Notes: generated by a model not told the origin, from the letters alone. Shown: positions 22,459 through 32,390, numbered from the stretch's first letter. The stretch: DNA of 41,402 nucleotides from an uncultured Eubacterium sp. (GCA_947088865.1 CAMUHY010000023.1:1-41402); one strand, 5' to 3'. Program-made: numbers and translations.

Positions 22459-24711
22459 CTAAACTCTTGTTATAATACACTCGCATTTACCCGTAATCAC
22501 AACGGTTTTATGTCCTGCTGTAACAAAAAAGCTATCTCCTGCTTTATATCCGCATCGCTCTTTGCTTCCATCCATAAACAGCCCACCTGCTCCATCAATA
22601 ATAATTATGGATATAAAGGAAGATTCATCAACCACCATTTGAACCTTGTCCACAATAGAGTACTGATAACAGACAAAATATTTGCAGGACACAAGCTGTC
22701 TGCATGTACTGCCTTTATCACTTATGGTTTTAATCTCTTTTTGTTGTTCTATGGTGTACGCATGAACATCAACTACATCAAGGGCTTTTTCAATATGTAG
22801 TTCTCTGCTATTGCCAAACTTATCTTTTCTGTCATAATCATACATACGGTAGGTACAATTTGAATTTTGCTGGATTTCACATATTAAAATTCCTGCGCCA
22901 ATTGCATGAATGGTTCCTGCCTGCACCATCACACAATCTCCTTTCTGTACTAAAACTTTATTTAGCACATCGGTTATTGTATTATTCTCAATGCGTTTTC
23001 GTATCTCTTCTTTTGATACCTCATGGGAAAGTCCGCAGTATATATAAGACTCCGGCTCACAGTCCACAATATACCACATCTCATTTTTTCCAAATTCGTT
23101 CTCATTTTCAAGAGCATATTCATCATCTGGATGTATTTGAATGGACAAATCTTGTCTTGCATCGATAAATTTAATAAGAATTGGAAAACGGTCTAGGGAA
23201 TCACATTTCCATCCCATCGCACTTTTTCCAATAAGGTTTAAAAACTCGCCAAAATACATGCCCTCATATCTGCCTGCCGCTACTATGGACTGTCCATCTG
23301 GATGCGCTGACAACTCCCAGCTTTCCCCTATCACTTCATAATCACATTGCTTGCCAAACACATCGCGAAGCTTTGTGCCTCCCCATAAATTATCTTTAAA
23401 TGCTGGCAATAATGGCACAATATCAGGAACAATCGGTTTATTTTGTACAAATGTCTCACTGGTCGAACTGATATCTCCTGTACTATATATATCCGTTTCG
23501 GATAAAATATCACCCATTCCTATTTCTATAATAACAACATCGGAATCGGTACGATTTTCCACGCGATGAAGCGTTCCCATTGATACACAGACATTATCCG
23601 ATCTTGAATAATCCTTGCAAATACCATCAATCGTTATGGTTGCTGTTCCTTTTACAACAGACCATTGTTCCAATCGATGCACATGTTTATGTGTACGCAT
23701 ACTTCTGCCTGGAAAAATCGTCACTTTTTTCACTTTGTAGTGTTCTGATAAATTAAGAATTTCATGTGTTCCCCACAGTCTGTACGATATTCTGCCATTG
23801 TCATAATACCCTTGATATTGTTCTCCTGAATCGGACATAATATCCTTAATATGTTCCATAGCATCATTTGCTGTGACATATGTAACATCCTCTGTACTAA
23901 TAATGGATAAATTGGAAACATCATTAGAAACAATTAATTTTTTATTGGATTCATTCAAAACACAAACATTTTCACAGTGATACTGAATACAATTTTTTCG
24001 CAGACTGCTGTCTTTTGGCACAACTTTGCACATATCTAACACTGTATCGACATCGTGCCATTCAAAATCCATTTTCACAGGAACAACGAAATCTATTTTG
24101 GAAAATACATTTTGTTGAATACCAACTTTTGTAAGCTGTTCCATCACTCTTATAGGAACATGTAAATAGCGATTTGTTGTCTTAAGCTTTCTTGCAGCTT
24201 GGCGGCAAATCATATATACATCATTTTCAATCTTTTTAACCGCATTAGAAAAGATACCATTCATACAGATAAACATGCCTGAAGGTTCCTCTGTGTCTTT
24301 GCTGACAAAATTGCCAATCTTTCCTTGCCTTGCAAGCTCTTTTGCCTGAAGCACTGCATCTTTATAGCCATCACCATCCGTTACAATATCACAGACCGTC
24401 ACTAATAAAATTTCAGATTGATTGCAAAGTATCCCTGCAAGCATAACAGCTGCCAATGTTCCGCCTTGTAACGATTCACAAATCACACGATATTTTAAAC
24501 TTTGAAAAGGCTTTAGCTGTGCTGTCATAATATTAGAATAGGCTTCATTTGTCACAATAATAAACTCATCACAAAAGGACATATTGCGCACAATCGTGTC
24601 TTGAAGCAAAGAATGTCCCTCATGTATATTCATAAATTGCTTTGGATAATTTTTTCTTGACAATGGCCACAAGCAATCTCCAAAACCTCCAGCTAAGATG
24701 ATACATTTCAT
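22459..24711 (-). CDS. Fused mannose-1-phosphate guanylyltransferase-like / mannose-6-phosphate isomerase (750 aa)
   Basis: Three parts in order. Residues 1-270 are a sugar nucleotidyltransferase (MKCIILAGGFGDCLWPLSRK, YPKQFMNI), followed by a cupin (about 300-400; PGRSMRTHKHVHRLEQWSVV) as in type II guanylyltransferases. Residues about 425-750 are a class I phosphomannose isomerase with zinc ligands in QIHPDDEYALENENEF, KNEMWYIV and GTIHAIGAGILICEIQQ. In most bacteria these are separate or fused the other way. The nucleotide-binding signature GGxGTRLWP reads GGFGDCLWP, so the usual Thr-Arg pair is Asp-Cys and activity may be changed. Start ATG 24711 sits 28 bases after the lipid kinase gene. 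Together it would link fructose-6-P to GDP-mannose. Confidence 0.85.
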   Translation of the reverse strand: MKCIILAGGFGDCLWPLSRKNYPKQFMNIHEGHSLLQDTIVRNMSFCDEFIIVTNEAYSNIMTAQLKPFQSLKYRVICESLQGGTLAAVMLAGILCNQSEILLVTVCDIVTDGDGYKDAVLQAKELARQGKIGNFVSKDTEEPSGMFICMNGIFSNAVKKIENDVYMICRQAARKLKTTNRYLHVPIRVMEQLTKVGIQQNVFSKIDFVVPVKMDFEWHDVDTVLDMCKVVPKDSSLRKNCIQYHCENVCVLNESNKKLIVSNDVSNLSIISTEDVTYVTANDAMEHIKDIMSDSGEQYQGYYDNGRISYRLWGTHEILNLSEHYKVKKVTIFPGRSMRTHKHVHRLEQWSVVKGTATITIDGICKDYSRSDNVCVSMGTLHRVENRTDSDVVIIEIGMGDILSETDIYSTGDISSTSETFVQNKPIVPDIVPLLPAFKDNLWGGTKLRDVFGKQCDYEVIGESWELSAHPDGQSIVAAGRYEGMYFGEFLNLIGKSAMGWKCDSLDRFPILIKFIDARQDLSIQIHPDDEYALENENEFGKNEMWYIVDCEPESYIYCGLSHEVSKEEIRKRIENNTITDVLNKVLVQKGDCVMVQAGTIHAIGAGILICEIQQNSNCTYRMYDYDRKDKFGNSRELHIEKALDVVDVHAYTIEQQKEIKTISDKGSTCRQLVSCKYFVCYQYSIVDKVQMVVDESSFISIIIIDGAGGLFMDGSKERCGYKAGDSFFVTAGHKTVVITGKCECIITRV

Positions 24712-24739
24712 AAATATTAACTTTTTTACCTGCCCTTTA

Positions 24740-25669
24740 CTATTCTTTGCTCTTTGCTTTGCCCTCAGCAGTATCTTGATTTGGAACGATAAAGTCAACA
24801 GCCCCTTCTATAACATCAAAATAAGCGCTTTTATAATCGCCTCCAAATTCACCATCTAAAGTCCAACTAATATCAATGCCGCTTTCAAATTCAATATGTT
24901 TTGCTTTAAAATAACAGACAAGACCATCTTCCTCATATTTTTGTGTAATAATAGTATTGATAAGCCTTTGTATATCCAGTGGTCCTTTTAACTCTCTTAC
25001 CAACAACACCTCAAACAATCCATCCTGCAAATCAATTCCAAACCCAGTAATTCCCTTAACACCAGCTACTGATTCTGTATTGCTTACCATGCCATATATA
25101 AAATTACCTTCAACAACAATATCATCACTTTTTACTTTAACATATTGGGGTTTCAAACTTGTTAAACTTTTGACACCCTCTATAATATAAGCCTGATGCC
25201 CTAACATATTTTTTAATTGCTGTGACGTTTCATAAGAAACCTTTGTAAATGCTCCAAATGCAGCAATATAATTAAAATTTCGCTCTCCATTCATTATCCC
25301 TATATCACAGCTAAACTTTATTCCATCTGTAATAGCAGCAGCAGCCTTTATCATATTTTTAGGAATATGCAGCGTTGTTGCAAAATCATTTGTGCTTCCG
25401 CTTGGAATATAACCGATAGGTATTCTTTTATCAAACTTCATCACCGCCCCTACCGTCTCATTTAACGTGCCATCACCGCCGCTGCATACAATCATATCAT
25501 ATTTGACACCATTATTTAATATATACTGATAGCCATCTTTGGCAGCTCTTGTTGAATATATGGTAAGCTCATATTCTGCCTCACAAAATATTTGAACAAT
25601 AGATGATAATTTATTCTTTATCTGTGCTTTTCCTGAATGAGGATTAAACACAAACAGTAACTTCTTCAT
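24740..25669 (-). CDS. Diacylglycerol kinase family lipid kinase (309 aa)
   Basis: A DgkB/YegS-type enzyme that phosphorylates diacylglycerol or a related lipid with ATP. The glycine-rich motif SGGDGTLNETVG lies near residue 63, IPSGSTNDFATTL near 88, and the N-terminal LFVFNPHSGKAQ is typical. Length (309) is normal. ATG 25669 follows a GGAGG site. It starts 15 bases after the MBL hydrolase gene, and the mannose fusion gene starts 28 bases after it, so the three form one transcript (27286 to 22459). The substrate cannot be fixed from sequence. Confidence 0.92.
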   Translation of the reverse strand: MKKLLFVFNPHSGKAQIKNKLSSIVQIFCEAEYELTIYSTRAAKDGYQYILNNGVKYDMIVCSGGDGTLNETVGAVMKFDKRIPIGYIPSGSTNDFATTLHIPKNMIKAAAAITDGIKFSCDIGIMNGERNFNYIAAFGAFTKVSYETSQQLKNMLGHQAYIIEGVKSLTSLKPQYVKVKSDDIVVEGNFIYGMVSNTESVAGVKGITGFGIDLQDGLFEVLLVRELKGPLDIQRLINTIITQKYEEDGLVCYFKAKHIEFESGIDISWTLDGEFGGDYKSAYFDVIEGAVDFIVPNQDTAEGKAKSKE

Positions 25670-25684
25670 ATTTTTCCTCCAAAA

Positions 25685-27286
25685 TTATCGGTCCCATTTA
25701 TCACACAACGCATTAATCTGGTCTGCAAATTTTGCTAAATCTTTATTTGCTCCGCCCTCGTTATGTTTAATAACCGTCAACAAGCGCTGACCTGCCGCAT
25801 AAAGCCTTGCAAATACGCCTTTATTTCTCTTGCCTGCAACGGTTCTTCTCGTCTTCTTTTCCTTATTTCCTTCTACAATAAATCGTTCTTCTGTAAAATC
25901 ATATACAGCCCCTGTGTATGGTGCAGCCGCATCAAATCCATGCTCTTTAATCAGACACTGTGTAAACTCATCACACACAGAATCTTCCCCATGCACCACA
26001 AAAACCTTCTTTGGCTTTTTATCAAACGCTTCTATCCATCGGATTAATCCATCTTTGTCCGCATGACCGCTCGCACCTGCAAGCTGTGCAATCTCAGCGC
26101 TGACCTGTATAGGCTCTCCAAACAGCTTAATCTCAGAAGCGCCCTCTAAAATTGCTCTTCCTGTCGTACCATTTGCCTGATATCCTACAAATAGTATCGT
26201 ACATTCTTTTCTCCATAAATTATGTTTTAAATGATGCCTTATTCTGCCGGCTTCACACATACCCGATGCCGATATGATAACTTTTGGGTTTGTATCAAAA
26301 TTAATCTGTTTCGAGGCCTCCCCTGTCGTTGCCAATCGAAGTCCTGGAAATGTAAGCGGATTAATTCCTTCATTAATAAGCTTCATTGCATCTTCATCAA
26401 AACATTCAAATATATTTTTATTAAAAATATTGGTCGATTCAATCGCTAATGGACTGTCAAGATATACGTCAAAGTCTCGGTCAACTATCTTTTCTTCTTT
26501 TATTTTTCGGATAAAATACAACAATTCCTGTGTTCTTCCCACCGCAAACGATGGTATCACAACATTGCCTCCCCGCTTAAACGTTCGGTCAAAAATCGCT
26601 GCAAGTTCCTTTACATAATCCGGTGTGCCTCCATGCTGTCTGGTGCCATATGTTGATTCCATAACCACATAATCGGCTTCTTTGATATATTGAGGGTCTT
26701 TGATAATAGGCTTATTAATATTGCCAATATCACCAGAAAACACAATTTTACTGGACTTATCTTCCTCTTCTACCCATATTTCAATACTGGCAGAACCTAA
26801 TAAATGCCCTGCATCGGTAAACCTTATCTTTATTCCCTCGCTGATGTCCAACATACTATCATAAGGACAGCCAACAAAATGATTCATAACATTGACTGCC
26901 GCATCCATATCATACAATGGAATAAATTGTTGCAAGCTTCCATTAGAACGCTTTGCTTTACGATTTCGCCATTCTGCCTCAAACATTTGAATATGTGCGC
27001 TGTCTTTTAACATAATTTCACACAAATCTTTTGTTGGTTTGGTACAATAAACTTTACCGCGAAATCCTTTCGTATACAATAATGGAATCAATCCTGAATG
27101 GTCAATATGGGCGTGTGTAAGAAATACAAAATCAATTTCTGACGATGGTATTGGCAGTTCTTGATTTTCATACACATCATTTCCTTGTTCCATACCACAG
27201 TCAATTAAAATATGCTTTCCGCATACACGTAAATAATGGCAGCTCCCTGTCACTTCATGGTCTGCTCCAAGAAATAAAAGTCTCAT
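25685..27286 (-). CDS. MBL-fold beta-CASP hydrolase, Ysh1-like ribonuclease family (533 aa)
   Basis: Metallo-beta-lactamase core with FLTHAHIDHSGLIPLL (HxHxDH, near residue 55), a later His in FTDAGHLLGSASIE and Asp in FSGDIGN. The beta-CASP part shows DSPLAIESTNIF, SASGMCEAGRIRHHLKH, and ASGHADKDGLIRWI with the last metal-ligand His. This combination is that of the KH-less bacterial/archaeal CPSF73-like nucleases, likely acting on RNA. A C-terminal tail of about 80 basic residues is extra. ATG 27286 is preferred over GTG 27292, because the AGGAGGT site overlaps the latter. First gene of the three-gene run. Confidence 0.88.
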   Translation of the reverse strand: MRLLFLGADHEVTGSCHYLRVCGKHILIDCGMEQGNDVYENQELPIPSSEIDFVFLTHAHIDHSGLIPLLYTKGFRGKVYCTKPTKDLCEIMLKDSAHIQMFEAEWRNRKAKRSNGSLQQFIPLYDMDAAVNVMNHFVGCPYDSMLDISEGIKIRFTDAGHLLGSASIEIWVEEEDKSSKIVFSGDIGNINKPIIKDPQYIKEADYVVMESTYGTRQHGGTPDYVKELAAIFDRTFKRGGNVVIPSFAVGRTQELLYFIRKIKEEKIVDRDFDVYLDSPLAIESTNIFNKNIFECFDEDAMKLINEGINPLTFPGLRLATTGEASKQINFDTNPKVIISASGMCEAGRIRHHLKHNLWRKECTILFVGYQANGTTGRAILEGASEIKLFGEPIQVSAEIAQLAGASGHADKDGLIRWIEAFDKKPKKVFVVHGEDSVCDEFTQCLIKEHGFDAAAPYTGAVYDFTEERFIVEGNKEKKTRRTVAGKRNKGVFARLYAAGQRLLTVIKHNEGGANKDLAKFADQINALCDKWDR

Positions 27287-27326
27287 AGGCACCTCCTATT
27301 TATGATTCGACAATCTGTATTGTATT

Positions 27327-27890
27327 TTACAAAAGAATATCCTCAAGCACTTTTTTAGGTACATGATGTACCTCGTTTTCATCTCTATAATATTTTATGT
27401 CTCCATCTGCTGATATATCATCAATTACAATCTCTTCTTTTGGATAGCCCAAAGCCAGCACATAGACAACTTTATATTCCGATGAAAGTTCAATCAATTG
27501 GGCTATTTTTTCTCTGTCAATGCTGCCCATAAAACAGCCGCCAAGTCCCATCTCTACGGCAGCAAGAAGAATGGTTTGTCCAAGTATTCCCGCATCGCAC
27601 TCTGCGCTCACGGCATTTGGTGTCACCATAACAATATATCCTGTCGGACGTTCTCCTTCTTTTGGTCCATCCCAATTCTTTAAATAACCAGCCCATTTCA
27701 CACAAGAATGTATTTTTTCATTCATCGCCTCATCATTTATCAGCTTAAACTTATATGGCTGTCTATTGGCGGCTGAAGGTGTTAATCTTGCCACTTCAAT
27801 TAAACTTTTCAACTGGTCTGTCGTTATCTTTTTTTCCTGAAAAAATCTTCTGTAAGACCTATTTTTTAAAACCATTTCTTTTATTTTCAT
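27327..27890 (-). CDS. Nitroreductase family flavoprotein (187 aa)
   Basis: An FMN-dependent NAD(P)H oxidoreductase. Family marks: the N-terminal LKNRSYRRFFQEKKIT (residues 8-23), ARLTPSAANRQPYKF (FMN phosphate contacts, near 40), and EMGLGGCFMGSIDREKI (near 120) followed by LALGYPKEE. ATG 27890 follows GGAGG by 6 bases; longer in-frame starts up to 27971 have no site. No redox partner or neighbouring pathway gene points to a substrate. It ends 40 bases before the MBL gene start, so read-through into that run is possible. Confidence 0.92.
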   Translation of the reverse strand: MKIKEMVLKNRSYRRFFQEKKITTDQLKSLIEVARLTPSAANRQPYKFKLINDEAMNEKIHSCVKWAGYLKNWDGPKEGERPTGYIVMVTPNAVSAECDAGILGQTILLAAVEMGLGGCFMGSIDREKIAQLIELSSEYKVVYVLALGYPKEEIVIDDISADGDIKYYRDENEVHHVPKKVLEDILL

Positions 27891-28036
27891 AATCATCCTC
27901 CATTCCAAGACCATCTCTTGTTTAAAAATCACAAAAGAAACCTGCAATGCTGTCTCTTTTATCAGAAGCAATCGCTTGTTTATGAGTTTTTCTTATTTAT
28001 GATATTTTGGGCATAAGTAGTCCTATAAAAGACATA

Positions 28037-29527
28037 TTAATATACATCTAAATGAATATCTGAAAATATCACATCTGCATTTCTGGAAGCAAACATGCCA
28101 ACATATATATATTCAGGGTCAATGCTTGTCAACTTAAAATCAAACCCTCCTGTGACGGTTTCTTCCTCGCCAAACGTACAGGCATATCCATCATTTGTCG
28201 ATTCAATACAAAGTTTTATCTTGTCCTTTGGCTTTAACGCATGTTTACATTCATTGCCATATATCAGCTTTCCGCTTCTTCTTGCAAAACAATTCATCGG
28301 GAACTCTCTTGTCAAAAGAAGTGGTGCTGCCGCAACATAATCTCCCAGCAATTCGCCAATCTGCATGTCAATATACATCTCATCTCTTGCCATCAAACCA
28401 AAAGAAACCTGATTATTATTAAAATAATCATTTACCATAACGGTTGCTGTCAATTTAAAATTAGAAGTAGCAGGCACTTTTGTATAATACATAGCAATGC
28501 CGTCTGTAACCTCTGAGATTTTACCACTATTATTTTTGACAGCAATATGTAGCTTATCATTTGCTGCTTTCAATACAACACTTTGCTTTTCTTTATCACG
28601 CTCTTCATTATAGACACCCTCTGCTTTTACAGGCTCTAAGATAAAATCTTCTTTACACCAATTTGGCGGTATATCACCAAAAACTGTCCCATTCCATATG
28701 CCTGCGGATTCCCACAATTCACTCTTTTTCAAATTATTATTATATACAACAGGTTTATATTCACTATTTGAGATTAAATAATTTTCTTTTGCTGGCAATG
28801 GCGCATCTTTTTCTAAATGAACGATATGTTCAGACAGTCCATTGATATTTAATTCCTTTACACGTTTTAAACACATATACGCAATGACTCTTGCACCCCA
28901 TGTATTAATATGTGTATTATCTACACTTGCCTTTTTATTGGAAAGCCACGCATGTAAATAACATGTTTTTTCACAACCCATAGCATCATACAATTCTTTT
29001 GTCATCTGCGTCATATCAACAACAGGAATATTCAATTCTTTTCCCAGCATTCTAACGGCTTCAGGATAGTTGCCTCCCTTAAAGCGTCCTTGTGACTTTG
29101 TTATATGAAGCTGCTCTTCTTCCCAAACGCCGTCATCTGTCCTTCGCACAATCGGTGTGCATAATAAAACCTGGCATCCTACTTTATCTGCTTCCACTAT
29201 GTAATGACTATATAGAGAATGAGCAAAACTCCCCTCTTCTTTATAGGAACCTAAACCAGAAGTATGCCTTTCCTCCTCTGCCTTTTCATCATTATGCCCA
29301 AACCCTATCAAAAGATAATCGCCCGCTTTCATTCCATCTAAAAGCTGCTGATACTCTGGTTCTTTTATATAACTTAAACTGCTTCTGCCAGACAATGCAA
29401 GATTGATTACATGTACTTTATCATCTAAGTATTCTTGTAACTTTGTACCATAACCAAATCTAGGATAATAGTATTTATCATCAAATTTACTGACCGTAGA
29501 ATCTCCTATAACCCACAAATTGCTCAT
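28037..29527 (-). CDS. SGNH/GDSL esterase with C-terminal jelly-roll (DUF1349-like) domain (496 aa)
   Basis: Residues 1-225 form an SGNH hydrolase of the rhamnogalacturonan-acetylesterase type: block I VIGDSTVSKF (nucleophile Ser near 10), block II ALSGRSS, block III GFGHNDEK, and block V DNTHINTWGARVIA with catalytic Asp/His. Residues about 290-496 resemble a concanavalin-like beta-sandwich found in DUF1349 proteins (SFGLMARDEMYIDMQ). There is no signal peptide, so it should act inside the cell, for example deacetylating imported plant-cell-wall oligosaccharides. No glycoside hydrolase lies adjacent. The start ATG 29527 follows AGGAAAGAG. Confidence 0.88.
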   Translation of the reverse strand: MSNLWVIGDSTVSKFDDKYYYPRFGYGTKLQEYLDDKVHVINLALSGRSSLSYIKEPEYQQLLDGMKAGDYLLIGFGHNDEKAEEERHTSGLGSYKEEGSFAHSLYSHYIVEADKVGCQVLLCTPIVRRTDDGVWEEEQLHITKSQGRFKGGNYPEAVRMLGKELNIPVVDMTQMTKELYDAMGCEKTCYLHAWLSNKKASVDNTHINTWGARVIAYMCLKRVKELNINGLSEHIVHLEKDAPLPAKENYLISNSEYKPVVYNNNLKKSELWESAGIWNGTVFGDIPPNWCKEDFILEPVKAEGVYNEERDKEKQSVVLKAANDKLHIAVKNNSGKISEVTDGIAMYYTKVPATSNFKLTATVMVNDYFNNNQVSFGLMARDEMYIDMQIGELLGDYVAAAPLLLTREFPMNCFARRSGKLIYGNECKHALKPKDKIKLCIESTNDGYACTFGEEETVTGGFDFKLTSIDPEYIYVGMFASRNADVIFSDIHLDVY

Positions 29528-29699
29528 ATTACTCTTTCCTCTATGTCAAAATTTTTATAATAATAGAATATACTGTCCATATCATTTTTTCAACTATTTT
29601 ATGAAACATTCACAGACAACCCTATCTCATTTTATAATGCCTAATTCATTATAAAAGTTCTTGTTAAAATCGCATTTTTGAGGCATACTACTAATAACG
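29528..29699. other. Divergent intergenic between the esterase and asparaginase genes
   Basis: AT-rich; must hold both promoters. No gene was seen. The asparaginase leader RNA begins at its right end. Confidence 0.35.
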
Positions 29700-29780
29700 C
29701 TTTGTGTCGGTGCGTTGCTTAACACAAAGTTATAAAAAATACAATCTTTTCAATCTGCATTTTTTGCAGAAAGCAGCGCA
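29700..29780 (+). ncRNA. Structured asparaginase leader: hairpin plus pseudoknot, related to the radA leader
   Basis: An 8-bp hairpin (CTTTGTGT 29700-29707, ACACAAAG 29722-29729) has loop bases TGCGTTGCTT (29711-29720) that can pair with AAGCAGCGCA (29771-29780), 10 pairs with one G-U, just before the AAAGG ribosome binding site. A small extra hairpin TCTGCA/TGCAGA sits in the linker. The copy before radA has the same order of parts, with different but still pairing bases. Confidence 0.6.
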
Positions 29781-29795
29781 GAAAGGAAAATTATC

Positions 29796-30827
29796 ATGCG
29801 TATTTGTAATATTTTTACTGGTGGAACAATTGGGAGTACACTTGGTAACGACGGATACATATCAACTTCTAAAGAAGCTCCTTATCAGCTTCTTTATACC
29901 TATAAAAATCAATATTCATGTACTTATGATATGGAAAATTGCAATCCTTACACCATTTTAAGCGAAAATCTTGATGCCCATCATATTCTAAAACTTATAA
30001 AGACCATTTCTTCAAAACTTGACAGTGGCTTTGATGGGATTATTATTATGCACGGTACTGATACATTACAATACAGCGCAGCCATATTAAGTATTGTATT
30101 TCATCATATCAATATACCGATTGTTCTTGTCTCAAGTGATTATATTCTTTCAGACGCTCGTGCAAATGGCATTGTCAACTACCATTATGCTATTCGTTTT
30201 ATTGAGACCTACAATAAAAATAATACACAATATGGCACACATCATGTTTTTGTAAGCTATGAAAATAAGGGAGGTCTGCCAACCATACACTGTGCTGATA
30301 TGCTTCAGCCTCCAATCCCCTATTCTGGAGATGTAAAAAGTATACTAGATAATTATATTGGTACGTATATCGTTGACCAACAAGAAAAATATATTCCTAA
30401 TCTTTGTTTTAACCCAGAACTTTCTATTTTAAAAACGATGGAAAATATTTCTAATGATTTATTAAGACTGCCTTTATGTATTGTCAATAAGGACTATCTT
30501 CACATTAACCTGGATTCCTGTGCTTCTTATATTATGCGAATACAGCCGTTTCCAGGACGAACGCTTCCCGATATAACGCATGATACAAAAGTCATTCTGC
30601 TAGAAACTTACCATTCGGGGACATTTTTTATCAATGACGATTTTTATCAATTTACCAAAAAAGCAAATGATTTTCATATTCCGATTTTTCTTACGGGACT
30701 AAACAGCAGTGAACGCAATTATGAAACGGTTAAAAATTATACAACAGCAAATATTATACCTGTATATGACACTGCTGTAATTGCCTTGTACTGCTTTCTA
30801 TGGCTTGCTTTAAGCAATATAGACTAA
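29796..30827 (+). CDS. L-asparaginase family protein (343 aa)
   Basis: Hydrolyses L-asparagine to aspartate and ammonia. Both catalytic Thr motifs are present: NIFTGGTIGST (residues 5-15) and IIMHGTDTLQYSAA (near 85), along with VLVSSDYILSDARANG (near 110). There is no signal peptide, so it is a cytoplasmic type I-like enzyme. Length is normal (about 330-345). ATG 29796 follows AAAGG by 9 bases, and the leader carries the pseudoknot RNA listed above, suggesting regulated translation. It converges on the O-antigen-ligase-like gene with only 12 bases between the stop codons. Confidence 0.9.
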   Translation: MRICNIFTGGTIGSTLGNDGYISTSKEAPYQLLYTYKNQYSCTYDMENCNPYTILSENLDAHHILKLIKTISSKLDSGFDGIIIMHGTDTLQYSAAILSIVFHHINIPIVLVSSDYILSDARANGIVNYHYAIRFIETYNKNNTQYGTHHVFVSYENKGGLPTIHCADMLQPPIPYSGDVKSILDNYIGTYIVDQQEKYIPNLCFNPELSILKTMENISNDLLRLPLCIVNKDYLHINLDSCASYIMRIQPFPGRTLPDITHDTKVILLETYHSGTFFINDDFYQFTKKANDFHIPIFLTGLNSSERNYETVKNYTTANIIPVYDTAVIALYCFLWLALSNID

Positions 30828-30839
30828 ATTTATAAATAC

Positions 30840-32345
30840 TTATGATTTTATTGTTGCAGACTGTATGCCTGCAAATGATATCAATATAAAAATATATGGC
30901 ATCGTTATTATCTGGCTGATATTTACAAAGCTGGCAATACTATATATCACTATTGCCAATGCTATCGCTCCAAAAAATTCATCTTCTTTTGTCCTTGAAA
31001 AACTTTTTTTAACAGCCGTGATAATGACAGCCATATACGCAAACAAACCAACCAAACCTATTGTAACAAGATAATTTAAATATTCATTATGCGGACTTTT
31101 AAAATAATAGGGCAAATTTGCTTCCATCTCATTTTTATAATTACTGATATACATTAAATAGGCTGTATCGGGTCCTGCTCCAAATAACTTTATCTTTAAA
31201 GAGCCATTGATAAACATTAAAATTGCCCAATGCCACGCATAACCGCGATTACTTCCCCATGAATAATCCAAACGAAAATATTGTAAAAAACTGTTTAACG
31301 GCTTTGTTGGTTCAATCCATGTCGCCCATATACATAATGAAATAACACTTATCAAAAAAATACCTGCTGCCGCTATCACAAGCTTTTTTAATATTTTAGG
31401 AGGCATTTTGGATTGTTTCTGCAAAAACAACGAAAATACAATTATAACAATAGCGACAACCAATAATATCAATATTACATCAAACGACATAAAAAATGTA
31501 TTAGCCTCATTTTGACGCCACATTTTTCCTTTAAACAGTCCTTTGATAAGATTCCACAAAAGCAATGAAGCCGCCCATAATGCAACAGATATGCCATATT
31601 GAAACATAGCCTTTGTATCAGATAAAACAAGAATCAGCAAAATCACCATACAGGCGCCTACACCAAGATAACACCCATCACTGTTTGACGCAAGAAGCCC
31701 CACAAATCCAAAGAATGTGCCAACGCCATACAGCACATTGTATTTTTCATGAGATTTACAAAACATATATATACATATTGGCATATAAATACACACAAAC
31801 ATACCAAATACATTGATATTTCCCAATGTACTTATAAAAATCTGCCTTTGGTTTTCTGCTATTCCATCTGAAAAATAGAAAACATTAAAACCACATACCT
31901 GTAATGCTGCCATCAATCCCGTTATTATTAATAAAACAGGAAAACAACATTTTATCCAGCTTGTCAGTTTGGCATGTCTTGTAATGCCATAGTACATGCC
32001 TGCCGTTATAAAGATAAAAAGCTGTCCCGTATAAGAACCACAGCTTCCAGTAAATGATGGCAATTTCCAATCGGATAACAAAAATGAAACTGTTGCAGAT
32101 AAAACATAGAGCAAAACAAATATATCCAGCTTTGACATCGCACTCCACCATATTTTAAAAGAAGGTTTTACTATCCGATGCTTAATATCAATACTCTTAC
32201 AAATGGTGCTGTATATCCCCATAAAAAAAATAGCGAGTGCAACAACACTATAAAACCAATATTTAGCCAGTGTAATATTAAAATAATGGTTTATCGTAAA
32301 TAACGGAAAAACCGCTAACATTATAAATAATAATACTGTCATCAT
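30840..32345 (-). CDS. O-antigen ligase/polymerase (Wzy/WaaL-like) membrane protein (501 aa)
   Basis: A polytopic protein with about 12 hydrophobic segments. The family's extracytoplasmic region is visible: SNSDGCYLGVGACMVILL, then a long loop with YSWGSNRGYAWHWAILMF, LFGAGPDTAYLMY and YFKSPHNEYLNYLVTIGLVG. In Gram-positive bacteria such proteins polymerise or ligate surface polysaccharides. The start ATG 32345 has AGGGG 6 bases upstream. No glycan cluster adjoins it, so the substrate is unknown; the envelope genes at 7.5-12.5 kb may supply it. Confidence 0.88.
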   Translation of the reverse strand: MMTVLLFIMLAVFPLFTINHYFNITLAKYWFYSVVALAIFFMGIYSTICKSIDIKHRIVKPSFKIWWSAMSKLDIFVLLYVLSATVSFLLSDWKLPSFTGSCGSYTGQLFIFITAGMYYGITRHAKLTSWIKCCFPVLLIITGLMAALQVCGFNVFYFSDGIAENQRQIFISTLGNINVFGMFVCIYMPICIYMFCKSHEKYNVLYGVGTFFGFVGLLASNSDGCYLGVGACMVILLILVLSDTKAMFQYGISVALWAASLLLWNLIKGLFKGKMWRQNEANTFFMSFDVILILLVVAIVIIVFSLFLQKQSKMPPKILKKLVIAAAGIFLISVISLCIWATWIEPTKPLNSFLQYFRLDYSWGSNRGYAWHWAILMFINGSLKIKLFGAGPDTAYLMYISNYKNEMEANLPYYFKSPHNEYLNYLVTIGLVGLFAYMAVIITAVKKSFSRTKEDEFFGAIALAIVIYSIASFVNISQIITMPYIFILISFAGIQSATIKS

Positions 32346-32390
32346 TTATATCCCCTAACGATTTTTAAGCAAAATCTGCACTCTATTTTA

